A stretch of 64,000 bases of DNA from the NCBI GenBank assembly GCA_036501025.1, contig DASYBB010000241.1, forward strand, positions 7,393 through 71,392, read 5' to 3'. This stretch comes from DASUBV01 sp036501025 (GTDB lineage: Bacteria > Actinomycetota > Actinomycetes > Streptosporangiales > Streptosporangiaceae). The notes beneath the pieces were generated by a model. It was not told the DNA's origin, did no database searches, and worked only from the letters and a program-made list of their open reading frames with translations. Below, one piece after another: positions 40,607-49,348 of the stretch. Numbering within the stretch: position 1 is the first letter of the stretch; each line of letters opens with the position of its first letter. The position numbers and the translations under genes were made by a program.

Positions 40607-41416
40607 ATGGACAGGCCACCGGCGCGATCGGATCCGGCGGCCGCGCTCGCCGCGGCCGCCGCGGCCGGCCCGTACTTCGCCATGGAGTCTGCCGCCGGCC
40701 GCCCGCCATGGCGGCCGCTCAGCGTGCTGATCACCGATCGGGCCGTCCTGGCCGAGCGGGTTGATCACGCGCGCCGCGTCCTGGCGCGCAGCGCTGGCTG
40801 CTCGCCGGGGGAGATCCAGGAGCGGGCGGCTGCCTCGATCGTGTTCCTCGGACTGGCCTCGCGCCTGGTCTCGCCATCGCTGGGCGCGGCTGTCGCCGGC
40901 GGCGTGGTGCCGGACCTGGCCATGGCGGACGTGTGGTGGCGCCCGGTCGAGGGCGGCCCGCTGCCGCTGGCGGGCCGGCTGTCGGGCGGCGCGGCCGTCG
41001 GCGAGCTGGCGTCCGCCGCCGAGATGGCCGACGCTGCCCGGCGGCTGTCCGAGGGCTGCGTGCAGGGCCTGGCCGGGCCGGTGGCCGAGGCGTTCGGGAC
41101 GGCGTTCCGCCTGTCGCGGCAGGTGCTGTGGGGCAATGTCGCATCGGCGCTGGCCGGGGCGGCCGGGATGCTGGCCGCGGCGTTCCCGGCGCGGGCGCAG
41201 GCGGCCGGACGGCTGGCCGAGACCATCCTCGGCCTTGGCTCGCTGCGCGGTACCGGCGACCTCGTCCAGCCCGACCCCGTGCGGCCGAGGCGGTTCCTGG
41301 TCCGCCGGAGCTGCTGCCTGTTCTACCGGGTGCCCGGCGGCGGGCTGTGCGGGGACTGCGTACTGGTGCCGGACGAGGTCCGGCGCCAGCAGTGGCAGTC
41401 AGCCCTGGGCCGCTGA
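40607..41416 (+). CDS. FhuF-like ferric iron reductase
   Basis: A 269-aa protein ending in the FhuF C-terminal cluster: C236, C237, C248 and C251 (CCLFYRVPGGGLCGDC), the CCx10CxxC pattern that binds an unusual [2Fe-2S] centre. FhuF reduces ferric siderophores in the cytoplasm to release iron. The N-terminal ~220 residues are Ala-rich helical sequence, consistent with the family. No siderophore transporter is adjacent, but iron genes bfr and bfd lie 5 kb away and a putative EntS-like MFS 2 kb away. Confidence 0.85.
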   Translation: MDRPPARSDPAAALAAAAAAGPYFAMESAAGRPPWRPLSVLITDRAVLAERVDHARRVLARSAGCSPGEIQERAAASIVFLGLASRLVSPSLGAAVAGGVVPDLAMADVWWRPVEGGPLPLAGRLSGGAAVGELASAAEMADAARRLSEGCVQGLAGPVAEAFGTAFRLSRQVLWGNVASALAGAAGMLAAAFPARAQAAGRLAETILGLGSLRGTGDLVQPDPVRPRRFLVRRSCCLFYRVPGGGLCGDCVLVPDEVRRQQWQSALGR

Positions 41417-41493
41417 CCAGGAGCGCGGGCGGACACGGCGGCCTGGCGCGGGATCAGCACCCGCGCGCGGCGCCGGCCGCCGGCAGCGGACGG

Positions 41494-42627
41494 TCAGTCG
41501 CCGGCGTGATCGGGTGCCGCGGGCCCGGGGCTGACGGCGGCGGGCGCCCACCGGCTGTCCAGGTTCCCGAACTTCCAGTACCCGATGGCGATGCCCCAGA
41601 CCACGACGAACAGGGCCGCGATGGCGAAGCCGGCTTCGTTGATGTTGAAGTTGGCCATGAAGTCCCAGAAGCCGCCGCGGATGTGCAGCTCGCTCGACAG
41701 CAGGCCGACGATCTCGATGGTGCCGATGAGGAACGCGACGGCGATGGACAGGCCGGTGATGACGAGGTTGTAGTACACCTTGCGGACCGGCCGGGCGAAG
41801 GCCCAGCCGTAGGCGAAGTTCATGAAGCAGCCGTCCAGGGTGTCGAACAGGGTCATCCCGCCGGCGAACAGCAGCGGCAGGGCCAGGACCGCGTACCAGG
41901 GCAGGCCCTCGGTGGCGGCCGCGGCGGTGGCGGCCAGCAGCAGGACCTCGGTCGCGGTGTCGAAGCCGATCCCGAAGATCAGCCCCACGAAGAACATGTG
42001 CCACGTCTTGCTGATGGAGCGCATGAACTTCCCGAAGAACCGCCACATCATGCCGCGGGCCTGAAGCTGGCGCTCGAGTTCCGCCTCGTCGAACAGGCCC
42101 GCCCGCAGGCCGCGGAAGACCTTGAAGATCCCGGCCAGGACGACCACGTTGAGGGCGGCGATCAGGTAGAGGAAGCCGGCCGCCATCGACGTGCCGATGA
42201 CCCCGCCGATGGTCTGGTACCCGGAGCCGGGATCGACCACCGCGCCGAACACGGCCCGGGCCGCGACGGCCAGCCCGGCCCCGACGACGACGATGATGGT
42301 GGAGTGCCCGAGGGCGAAGAAGAACCCGGTGGCCAGCGGCCGCTTGCCGTCGGACATGAGCTTGCGGGTGGTGTTGTCGATGGCCGAGATGTGGTCGGCG
42401 TCGAAGGCGTGCCGGGCGCCGAGCGTCCACGCCGTGAACGCGACCCCGACGCCGAGGCCCAGGCCCGCGTAGTGAAAGTGATGCGGCTGGACCGCGAACA
42501 CGAAGATGCCCCAGCCGACCACGTTGAGGGTGAGGATCACGAGGGCCATGCCGCTGAAGCGGCCCCACTCCGCGGGCGTCAGGGCCTGGCGGACCGTGCG
42601 CAGGCGGCTGGCGCTGGTGGTACTCAT
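41494..42627 (-). CDS. Nickel/cobalt permease (HoxN/NixA/NiCoT family)
   Basis: A 377-aa secondary transporter with about eight membrane segments. The NiCoT signature RHAFDADHI is at residues 72-80, whose H73, D78 and H79 bind the metal; LGHSTIIVV and IGFDTATEVLLLA are the other conserved motifs. A cobalamin riboswitch lies upstream on the same strand, so the physiological substrate is most likely cobalt for B12 synthesis. AGGAGG nine bases before the ATG is a strong ribosome site. A long hydrophilic loop occurs mid-protein, as in HoxN. Confidence 0.95.
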   Translation of the reverse strand: MSTTSASRLRTVRQALTPAEWGRFSGMALVILTLNVVGWGIFVFAVQPHHFHYAGLGLGVGVAFTAWTLGARHAFDADHISAIDNTTRKLMSDGKRPLATGFFFALGHSTIIVVVGAGLAVAARAVFGAVVDPGSGYQTIGGVIGTSMAAGFLYLIAALNVVVLAGIFKVFRGLRAGLFDEAELERQLQARGMMWRFFGKFMRSISKTWHMFFVGLIFGIGFDTATEVLLLAATAAAATEGLPWYAVLALPLLFAGGMTLFDTLDGCFMNFAYGWAFARPVRKVYYNLVITGLSIAVAFLIGTIEIVGLLSSELHIRGGFWDFMANFNINEAGFAIAALFVVVWGIAIGYWKFGNLDSRWAPAAVSPGPAAPDHAGD

Positions 42628-42721
42628 CTGGCTGCATCCTCCTGGTGACCGGGAGGACGTCGAGAGCTCATGCGGGGACCCGTCGGCCGGCCCGCCCGAA
42701 CCGCCCTTCGTCCGAGGACTG

Positions 42722-42862
42722 GTGTCGTCGGCACGGCAGCTCAGGCGACCGGACTCATCCCTCAGCCGAGGGCTTCACCGTTGCGGGACAGCGCCGGAAT
42801 CTCACCGGCTTCGCTGGGCTGCCTGCCACCCGGGCGCGCGGCCCGGGCAAGGTGGAACCTAC
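42722..42862 (-). promoter_or_regulatory. Cobalamin riboswitch upstream of the cobalt/nickel permease
   Basis: Read on the minus strand, the leader contains the conserved cobalamin-riboswitch core: GGTGAGATTCCGGCGCTG (42789-42806), then CCCGCAACGGTGAAG (42773-42787), and a B12-box-like segment AGTCCGGTCGCCTGAGCTGCC (42735-42755). Upstream GGTGGCAGGCAGCCC provides the first stem. The element ends about 95 bp before the permease ATG. Binding of adenosylcobalamin would switch the gene off. The exact ends were not computed by folding. Only this element was found in the 319-bp gap. Confidence 0.9.
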
Positions 42863-42946
42863 AGAGGACCCGGGCAGCCGTCAAGGCTGCTTGGATGATC
42901 AGGTAATCGCTGGCCTTGTCGCCCGCTGTCGGTGGCGGATGACACG

Positions 42947-43426
42947 ATGAGCCCGGTGACTGATACAGGCGGATTGCACCTCGAGAAGGTGACACCGGGC
43001 AACGTGACGGCCGCGTGCCGGCTGTCCGTGCGCCCGGACCAGCAGGAGTTCGTGGCACCGGTGGCCTGGTCGCTGGCCGAGGCGTACGCGAGCCCCGGCG
43101 TGGCCTGGCCGCGGCTGATCTGCCGCGGCGATGACATCATCGGATTCGTCATGGGCTCCTTCGACCCGCAGAACGAGATCCCGTTCTTCCGGTGCGGTAT
43201 CTGGCGCCTCAACGTGGATGCCCGGGCCCAGCGGTCCGGCGCCGGCCGCTACGCCGTGGGCGCGCTGCTCGATGAGGCGCGACGGCGGGGCGGCACCCGC
43301 GCGACCGTACTGTGGGTCCCCGCGCCCGGCGGACCAGGGCCGTTCTACGAGCGGTTCGGCTTCGTCCCCACCGGGGAGCAGTTCCACGGGGAGATCGTCG
43401 GAGCACTCGCGCTGGATGCGCCATGA
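42947..43426 (+). CDS. GNAT-family N-acetyltransferase
   Basis: A 159-aa acetyl-CoA-dependent acetyltransferase. VTPGNVTAACRLSVRPDQQEFV opens the fold; IIGFVMGSF is strand 4; WRLNVDARAQRSGAGRYAVG gives the acetyl-CoA pyrophosphate loop (motif A, here R-x-x-G-A-G), and PFYERFGFVPTGE is motif B. It resembles spermidine/spermine-type (BltD-like) acetyltransferases, but the acceptor is unknown. The ATG at 42947 is chosen over a GTG 15 bp upstream. Its stop overlaps the next gene by 4 bp. Confidence 0.88.
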   Translation: MSPVTDTGGLHLEKVTPGNVTAACRLSVRPDQQEFVAPVAWSLAEAYASPGVAWPRLICRGDDIIGFVMGSFDPQNEIPFFRCGIWRLNVDARAQRSGAGRYAVGALLDEARRRGGTRATVLWVPAPGGPGPFYERFGFVPTGEQFHGEIVGALALDAP

Positions 43427-43815
43427 CCGCCGACGACGAGTGGACGGTGCAGCGGCACCTGGAGGGCGCGACGCCGGACGCGATCGCCCTGTACGAGCGG
43501 TTCATCGCGCTGGCCGGGCAGTGCGGGCCGTTCCGCTACCGGGTCACCAAGACGAGCATCACCCTGAAGGGCACCCGCCGGGGGTTCGCCGGGGCGGTTC
43601 CCCGCAATGGCGTGCTGCGCGGCTACCTGGACCTGACCCGCCAGGTCAGCGATCCCCGCATCCTCAGCAGCGCGCCCTACACCAAGCGGCTGTACGTCCA
43701 CCAGTTCAGGATCACGGCGCTCGACCAGCTCGACGGGCAGTTCGCCGGGTGGCTCGCGGAGGCCTACGCGGTCGGGCAGGGCGCGCACCTGGCCGGCCCG
43801 CCCGCCGCCGGATGA
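43423..43815 (+). CDS. DUF5655-like protein
   Basis: A 130-aa protein with the pattern of DUF5655-type proteins: LYERFIALAGQCGPFRYRVTKTSI, then GVLRGYLDLTRQV, YVHQFRITALDQLDGQFAGWL and a short C-terminal tail. The family is of unknown function and predicted alpha/beta. It starts in an ATGA overlap with the acetyltransferase, so the two are co-transcribed and probably co-translated. Confidence 0.75.
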   Translation: MTADDEWTVQRHLEGATPDAIALYERFIALAGQCGPFRYRVTKTSITLKGTRRGFAGAVPRNGVLRGYLDLTRQVSDPRILSSAPYTKRLYVHQFRITALDQLDGQFAGWLAEAYAVGQGAHLAGPPAAG

Positions 43816-43834
43816 CGGCAGCGGCGGCGCCGGC

Positions 43835-43865
43835 TTGCGTTCGAGTGCACTCGAACGCCTAGGGT
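43835..43865 (+). promoter_or_regulatory. MerR-type promoter with palindromic operator
   Basis: A 22-bp perfect palindrome at 43837-43858 (half-site GCGTTCGAGTG) lies between a -35-like TTGCGT (43835-43840) and a -10-like TAGGGT (43860-43865). The spacer is 19 bp, the over-long spacing characteristic of MerR-activated promoters. The -10 ends only 7 bp before the GTG at 43873, so the transcript is probably leaderless. Confidence 0.8.
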
Positions 43866-43872
43866 CGGTTGT

Positions 43873-44256
43873 GTGACGAGCTGGACGACCAGGCAGGCGG
43901 CCGAGAAGTGCGGCCTGACGCTGCACACCGTCCGATGGTACGAGCAGATCGGCCTGCTGGGCCGCATCGACCGGGCACCCGACGGGCGGCGCCGCTTCAG
44001 CGACGCCGACCTCGACTGGCTGGTCCTCCTGAGCCGCCTGCGGGCGACCGGGATGCCGGTCGCGGACATGCTCCGGTACGCCGGCCTGGCGCGGTCCGGG
44101 GCCGGCGAGCAGGAGCGGCTGATGCTGCTCGAGGGCCACCGCGACCGCGTCCGCCGGGCACTGATCGAGCAGCAGGAGTGCCTGGCCCTGCTCGATACCA
44201 AGATCGGGACTTACCGCGAGCGGCTGCTCGCGGTCGGAGCAGACGGGGAACACTGA
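43873..44256 (+). CDS. MerR-family transcriptional regulator
   Basis: A 127-aa regulator. The N-terminal HTH is TTRQAAEKCGLTLHTVRWYEQIGLL with the wing RRRFSDADLDWL, and the dimerisation helix follows (residues 75-115). No metal-binding cysteines are present in the C terminus. It is of the class paired with aldo-keto reductases in actinobacteria, and the next gene is one. GTG start directly downstream of the promoter palindrome. It probably autoregulates the two-gene operon. Confidence 0.92.
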   Translation: MTSWTTRQAAEKCGLTLHTVRWYEQIGLLGRIDRAPDGRRRFSDADLDWLVLLSRLRATGMPVADMLRYAGLARSGAGEQERLMLLEGHRDRVRRALIEQQECLALLDTKIGTYRERLLAVGADGEH

Positions 44257-44257
44257 C

Positions 44258-45211
44258 ATGCGTGAGGTAACACTGGGCGGGCTGACCGTCTCAGCGCAGG
44301 GCCTGGGCTGCATGGGCATGAGCGAGTGGTACGGCCCGACGGACTGGGACGAGTCGGTCGCGACCATCCACCGCGCGCTCGACCTCGGCGTGACCTTCAT
44401 GGACACCGCCGACGTCTACGGCGCCGGGCATAACGAGGTGCTGGTCGGGCGCGCGCTCGCGGGCCGCCGGGACGAGGTGCAGCTCGCGACCAAGTTCGGC
44501 ATCGACCGGACCGGCGGCGACGCCGCCCGGGTCATCCGCGGCGAGCGCGGCTACGTGAAGCGGTCCTGCGAGTCCTCGCTGGTGCGCCTGGGCGTGGACG
44601 TGATCGACCTGTACTACCTGCACCGTCCGCCGCAGACGGCGGAGATCGAGGAGACCGTCGGCGCCATGGCCGAGCTGGTCGCCGAGGGCAAGGTCCGCTA
44701 CCTGGGCCTGTCGGAGGTCGACGATGCCCTGCTGCGCCGGGCGTACGCGGTGCACCCGATCGCGGCCGTGCAGAGCGAGTACTCGCTCTGGTCCCGCGAC
44801 CCGGAGACCACGGTGCTGGACGCGATGCGCGAGCTCGGCGTCGGGCTCGTGCCGTACTCGCCGCTCGGCCGCGGATTCCTGACCGGCACGGTCGACGTCG
44901 ACGCCCTGGACGCCCGGGACTTCCGGAGCCGCAACCCGCGCTTCGCCGGCGGGGCCGCCGCGGCCAACCAGGCCATCGCCGACGCGGTGCGGGCCGTCGC
45001 CGAGGCCCGGGGCGTGGCCCCGGCCCAGATTGCGCTGGCCTGGGTGCACGGCCAGGGCGTGCGGCTCGGCATCCCGCTCGCCCCGATCCCGGGTACCAAG
45101 CGGATCAAGTGGCTGGAGCAGAACGCGGCCGCCATGGACATCACGCTCACCGCCGATGAGCTAGCCGTGCTCGACCCGCTCGGCGCCCAGGTCGTCGGCG
45201 CCCGCTACTGA
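44258..45211 (+). CDS. Aldo/keto reductase
   Basis: A 317-aa NADPH-dependent reductase of the AKR superfamily. The catalytic tetrad is D49, Y54 (DTADVYG), K79 (LATKFG) and H122 (YYLHRPP). NADPH-binding sequence appears at the C terminus (LAPIPGTKRIKWLEQN). It resembles AKR13/YajO-like enzymes. The start lies one base after the merR stop, so it is in the same operon, and the palindrome promoter probably controls it. The substrate is likely an aldehyde or quinone sensed directly or indirectly by the MerR protein. Confidence 0.93.
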   Translation: MREVTLGGLTVSAQGLGCMGMSEWYGPTDWDESVATIHRALDLGVTFMDTADVYGAGHNEVLVGRALAGRRDEVQLATKFGIDRTGGDAARVIRGERGYVKRSCESSLVRLGVDVIDLYYLHRPPQTAEIEETVGAMAELVAEGKVRYLGLSEVDDALLRRAYAVHPIAAVQSEYSLWSRDPETTVLDAMRELGVGLVPYSPLGRGFLTGTVDVDALDARDFRSRNPRFAGGAAAANQAIADAVRAVAEARGVAPAQIALAWVHGQGVRLGIPLAPIPGTKRIKWLEQNAAAMDITLTADELAVLDPLGAQVVGARY

Positions 45212-45322
45212 CCGGAGGCCCAGGCCGCAGAGCCTGGCGCGCACGGCCCGGACACCTGGCAACGGGGCCGCCAGCCCCAGCCCGCCGGCGGCCCCGCCTG
45301 GTGCCCGTGTCACACGGGCTTG

Positions 45323-46753
45323 CTACGTGGAGAGTTCCTCCAGCACGCCCGACTTCTGGTTCATCCCCCACTTCGCCAGGATCAGCGACGGGAAGATCGC
45401 GCCCGCCAGGGTCACGTACAGGATCCAGCCGTAGTAGCCGTGCCCCGCCGTCCAGGCGAACAGCCGGCCGACGAGCAGGCTGGTCCCGACGATGGTGCCG
45501 AGGTGCCCGACGCCGTCCGTCCAGCCCGTGCCGACCGACCGGACCCGGGTCGGGTACGCGGCCGAGGTGTAGTTGTAGGTGGTGAACAGCCAGATCCCGC
45601 CGACCGGCGTCGCGATGCTGATCAGCACCATCTGGCCGGTGACGCTATGCGGCACGGCGAACAGCAGCAGGAAGCATGCGCTGTAGATCACCGAGGTGAT
45701 CACCAGCCACGTCTTGCGCTCGAACCGCTCGCCGAACGCGGCGACGAGGAAGAACGCCACCAGCGCGATCGGGACGGCCACGAGACGGGTGATCAGGAAC
45801 AGCTGGTGCGCGGACCAGCCGGCCCCGACCGCGTACGTCGGGAAGAAGCTCGCCCCGCCGTAGACGATGCCGGAGTAGCCGAAGAACCACACGGCGAACA
45901 GCACCAGGGTCCGGGTGCGGTACTTGCCGCTGAACACTTCCTTGGCCGGGACCCGCTCGGTCTGGATGACCGTGTGGGTGCTGATATTCGGCGCGGGCAG
46001 CGGGCCGAACCGGGACTCGGCCGACCGCTCCCACTTGCTGACGATCTTGTCCGCCTCCTCGACCCGGCCCTTGCCCTCGAGCCAGCGCGGGGACTCCGGC
46101 ATGAACGCCAGCGCGACCGGGATGCACAAGACGATCGGCGCAGCGGACAGGGCGTAGACGAACCAGTCGGCGTGGGCGGGAACCCAGTAGAACGAGGTCA
46201 GGCCGGCCAGCAGGCCGGCCGAGATGGGGGCGATGGCCTGGCACCGCAGCGACAGCTTCTGCCGGTGCTGCGGCGGGGCCAGCTCGTGGATGTAGACCGC
46301 GTGGACGGACAGCAGCATGCCCATGCCCAGGGCAAACAGCAGGTTCCACAGCAGCAGCCAGCCGAACGCGTGGGTCAGCGCGATGGGCCAGATGAACAGG
46401 CCCTCGACCAGCGCCGCCAGGATCAGCGTCCATTTTCGGCCGATCATGTCGGAGAGGAACCCGCCGACGTACTCGCCGATCAAGATGCCGACACCGATGT
46501 TCGCGCCCAGGATGACGTCGAACTGGAACGATGTGATGAGGCCCTTCGGCGCCCAGACGAATGGGTACAGGACCGCCACCAGGCCATCGGCAGCGATCAT
46601 GATGCCCCAGAACCACTGGGTGATTGCCGAGTACCCGTACTGAGTGCGGGTCAGCGGCAGCCGGTCAATGCGGGCAGCGATGTCGCCAGCGGTTACCCGC
46701 TGGCCTGGACCAAGCTGGACAGATGAGCTTGCAGGCGTCACAGCCTCTGCCAT
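45323..46753 (-). CDS. MFS transporter, sugar-porter/SP-like
   Basis: A 476-aa, 12-TM major facilitator. Motif A is GGFLSDMIGRKWTLI; PESPRWLEGKGR after TM6 is the sugar-porter motif, and a long central loop follows. The family carries sugars, aromatic acids or other organic acids by proton symport; the substrate is unknown. The ATG at 46753 is chosen because GGGAGTGCATC upstream is a ribosome site; the frame extends 34 codons further without homology. Confidence 0.9.
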   Translation of the reverse strand: MAEAVTPASSSVQLGPGQRVTAGDIAARIDRLPLTRTQYGYSAITQWFWGIMIAADGLVAVLYPFVWAPKGLITSFQFDVILGANIGVGILIGEYVGGFLSDMIGRKWTLILAALVEGLFIWPIALTHAFGWLLLWNLLFALGMGMLLSVHAVYIHELAPPQHRQKLSLRCQAIAPISAGLLAGLTSFYWVPAHADWFVYALSAAPIVLCIPVALAFMPESPRWLEGKGRVEEADKIVSKWERSAESRFGPLPAPNISTHTVIQTERVPAKEVFSGKYRTRTLVLFAVWFFGYSGIVYGGASFFPTYAVGAGWSAHQLFLITRLVAVPIALVAFFLVAAFGERFERKTWLVITSVIYSACFLLLFAVPHSVTGQMVLISIATPVGGIWLFTTYNYTSAAYPTRVRSVGTGWTDGVGHLGTIVGTSLLVGRLFAWTAGHGYYGWILYVTLAGAIFPSLILAKWGMNQKSGVLEELST

Positions 46754-46907
46754 GATGCACTCCCTCGTGCCCAGGTCCCCGGGTGACTGGCCCCTGATTA
46801 GCCGGCGGGAACCTGTTTGTCCGCGAGTATGCGCTCGCCTGCCTAACAGGCGCAATGCCTGATTTCTGGCTGGCCCGAAATGGGGCCCAGCCGAACCTGA
46901 ACCCCGT

Positions 46908-47546
46908 TCAGTCCGAGTCCGCTGGTGGCTGCGGGTCGCGTTCGCGCCTGCGGCGGCGGATCACGAAAACAATGACAGCCACGACGACGAGAGCGAGGAT
47001 GACCTCACTGGCCCAGCCCGCGATGTTCTCTACTGAGCGGTAGCCGGCGCCCACCAGGTAGCCGAGCAGCGTAAAGCCGGTCGCCCAGATCAGGCCGCCC
47101 GCGGCGTTGAAGGCCAGGAAGCGGCGGTAGGGCATGTGCGCCGCGCCGGCCAGGCCGGGCGTCACGGCGCGGAGGAAGGCCGTGAAGCGGCCCACGAAGA
47201 CGGCGCGGCCGCCATTCTCGCGCAGCGCCCGCCGGCCGCGCTCCAGCCCGGCACGACGCCGCTCGAAGATCCGGCTGTCCAGCAGCCGGGACCCGAAGTG
47301 CCGTCCCACCTCGTAGCCGACGCTGTCACCGATGATGGCGGCGAGCACGGCGACGGCGATCATGACGGGCAGCGATACCCGGTGCTGGTTGGCCAGGACA
47401 CCGCCGAGCAGGACCGCGGTCTCGCCGGGCAGGATGAACCCGACGAACAGCGCGGCCTCGGCGAAGGCCAGCCCGCCGACCAGGCCGTAGGCGGCCAGGC
47501 CGTGCAGCTTCAGGACCTCGTCGACGACCGTGCTGATAACGCTCAT
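46908..47546 (-). CDS. DedA-family membrane protein
   Basis: A 212-aa DedA/SNARE-associated-family protein. FAEAALFVGFILPGETAVLLGG and GDSVGYEVGRHFGSRLL are the family blocks, and VGRFTAFLRAVTPGLAGAAHMPYRRFLAFNAAGGLIWA is the conserved core. Four to five membrane helices and a basic C-terminal tail are visible. DedA proteins act in lipid (undecaprenyl phosphate or phospholipid) translocation across the membrane. GGGGGACC precedes the ATG. Confidence 0.92.
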   Translation of the reverse strand: MSVISTVVDEVLKLHGLAAYGLVGGLAFAEAALFVGFILPGETAVLLGGVLANQHRVSLPVMIAVAVLAAIIGDSVGYEVGRHFGSRLLDSRIFERRRAGLERGRRALRENGGRAVFVGRFTAFLRAVTPGLAGAAHMPYRRFLAFNAAGGLIWATGFTLLGYLVGAGYRSVENIAGWASEVILALVVVAVIVFVIRRRRRERDPQPPADSD

Positions 47547-47640
47547 GGTCCCCCGAACGCCCCCGAACCTGTCGAACCTCTCGAGCCCCTCGACTCGCCG
47601 CCCCGGCGCCTCCCGGCCGGGGCCTGCGAGGATACCGGGG

Positions 47641-49107
47641 TCAGGCCGGCCCGGCCGATCCCAGGACGGCGGCTTCCGGCTCGGCCGGCCGGTGGCGTCG
47701 CCGCGGCGGCACGATGGTGGCGGCCGCGTCAGCGTCGTGGATGGACAGGGACGACCCGATGGCGACCAGGCAGATGGCCGCGGCCACCAGGAACGTGACC
47801 CGGTAGGCGGTCAGGTTGGCCACCTGGTGCCCGGCCACCCGGTGGGTCGCCCCGACCAGCACGATGACGGTGGTCAGCAGCGCCACCCCGATGGCCCCGC
47901 CGAGCTGGCGCACGGCGTTGAACATGGTCGAGGCGCGGCCCGTGGCCTCCGACGAGATCGTGGCGAACGCCGCCGCCTGGGCCGGCACGAAGACCTGGCC
48001 CATCGCCGCTCCCAGCGTGAACATCAGCAGCCGGGCCCACCACAGGCTCGTCCCCGGGCCGAGCAGCGCGAGCAGGCCGATGGACGCGGCCACGCCGACC
48101 AGCCCGAGCGTGATGTGCCGGCGCGGCCCGAGGCGCGGGTAGATCACCCGCGACGCCGCCTGGGCGCCCAGCATGACCCCGATGGCCTCGGGGAACGTGC
48201 TCAGCCCGGACGCCAGCGGGCTCAGCCCGCGGCCGTCCTGGTAGTACAGCGAGATCACGTACAGGCTGCCGAGGAAGGCGACCGACGTCAAGATCATGAC
48301 GCCGTTGGCCGACCGGAACAGCCGGTTGCCGAACAGCCGCAGGGCCACGATGGGCCGGGCGGTGCGCAGCTCGACGACGACCATCACGGCCAGCAGCACC
48401 GCGCCCGCAGCCACCGTGGCGAGGACCTGCCCGGACCCCCAGCCCTGGTCCGGTCCCTCCGAGACCCCGTACATCAGCAGCCCCAGGCCGATGCCCGACA
48501 GCAGGAATCCGGCCAGGTCGAAGCGCCCCGGCTCGTCCTGCGGAACCTGGCGCAGGAACACCGCGCCGAACGCGAGAGCCGCCGCGCCGATGGGCACGTT
48601 GACGTAGAACACCCAGCGCCAGGACGCCTCCGTCACCAGCAGCCCGCCGAGCACCGGGCCGAGGGCGGGCGCGAACGTGGTCGGCACGGTGAGGATGGCC
48701 GAGGCCCGGACCCGCTCGGCCGGCGGGAAGGTCCGGAACAGCATGGCCAGCCCGACCGGGGCCAGCATGCCGCCGCCGACGCCCTGCAGGACCCGGAACG
48801 CGACCAGCTCGCCCAGGCTCGACGCCAGCCCGCACAGCGCCGACGCCACCGTGAACACCACGATGGCGGTGAGCAGCACCCGCTTGCCGCCGAACCGGTC
48901 GCCGAGCCAGCCCGAGGCCGGGATGAACACGGCCAGGCTGACCAGGAAGGCAATGGAGATGCTGTCGACCGCCGTCGGGCTGACGGCGAAGTCGCGGCCG
49001 ATCGTCGGCAGCGCCACGTTGACGATCGTGACGTCCATGATGGACATGAACATCGCCGCGACGAAGACGACGCCCACCGCGACTTTCTGGCTGATGCGTG
49101 GCCGCAC
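47641..49107 (-). CDS. MFS drug exporter, DHA2/EmrB-QacA family
   Basis: A 488-aa, 14-TM exporter. VVFVAAMFMSIMDVTIVNVALPTIGRDF is the typical DHA2 TM1, SGWLGDRFGGKRVLLTAI is motif A, and LGPVLGGLLVTEASWRWVFYVNVP is motif C with the following conserved WRW. Substrates of this family are lipophilic drugs or cell metabolites. The GTG at 49107 has AGGG upstream. No regulator gene is adjacent. The 240-bp upstream gap holds no recognisable gene. Confidence 0.92.
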   Translation of the reverse strand: MRPRISQKVAVGVVFVAAMFMSIMDVTIVNVALPTIGRDFAVSPTAVDSISIAFLVSLAVFIPASGWLGDRFGGKRVLLTAIVVFTVASALCGLASSLGELVAFRVLQGVGGGMLAPVGLAMLFRTFPPAERVRASAILTVPTTFAPALGPVLGGLLVTEASWRWVFYVNVPIGAAALAFGAVFLRQVPQDEPGRFDLAGFLLSGIGLGLLMYGVSEGPDQGWGSGQVLATVAAGAVLLAVMVVVELRTARPIVALRLFGNRLFRSANGVMILTSVAFLGSLYVISLYYQDGRGLSPLASGLSTFPEAIGVMLGAQAASRVIYPRLGPRRHITLGLVGVAASIGLLALLGPGTSLWWARLLMFTLGAAMGQVFVPAQAAAFATISSEATGRASTMFNAVRQLGGAIGVALLTTVIVLVGATHRVAGHQVANLTAYRVTFLVAAAICLVAIGSSLSIHDADAAATIVPPRRRHRPAEPEAAVLGSAGPA

Positions 49108-49348
49108 GAGTAAGCCCTCTCCCTGGCCGCGCCCCGGGCTGGCCCCGCGCGCGGCATCGAGCTGCTACAACACCCGCGAGGCCCGCGATCTTCCTTGCTT
49201 GCGCGAACGAAATTCACCGCCGTCGCCCGGAAGAACGATCAAGACACCCTGGCGAAACGCTGGCCCGCCCCGGCGCGCCCGCTCCGCGAGGGCCGGCCCA
49301 GCAGCCCGAGCCCGGTCAACGGCCGGCCCGGGCGGCTATCGTCCCGTC

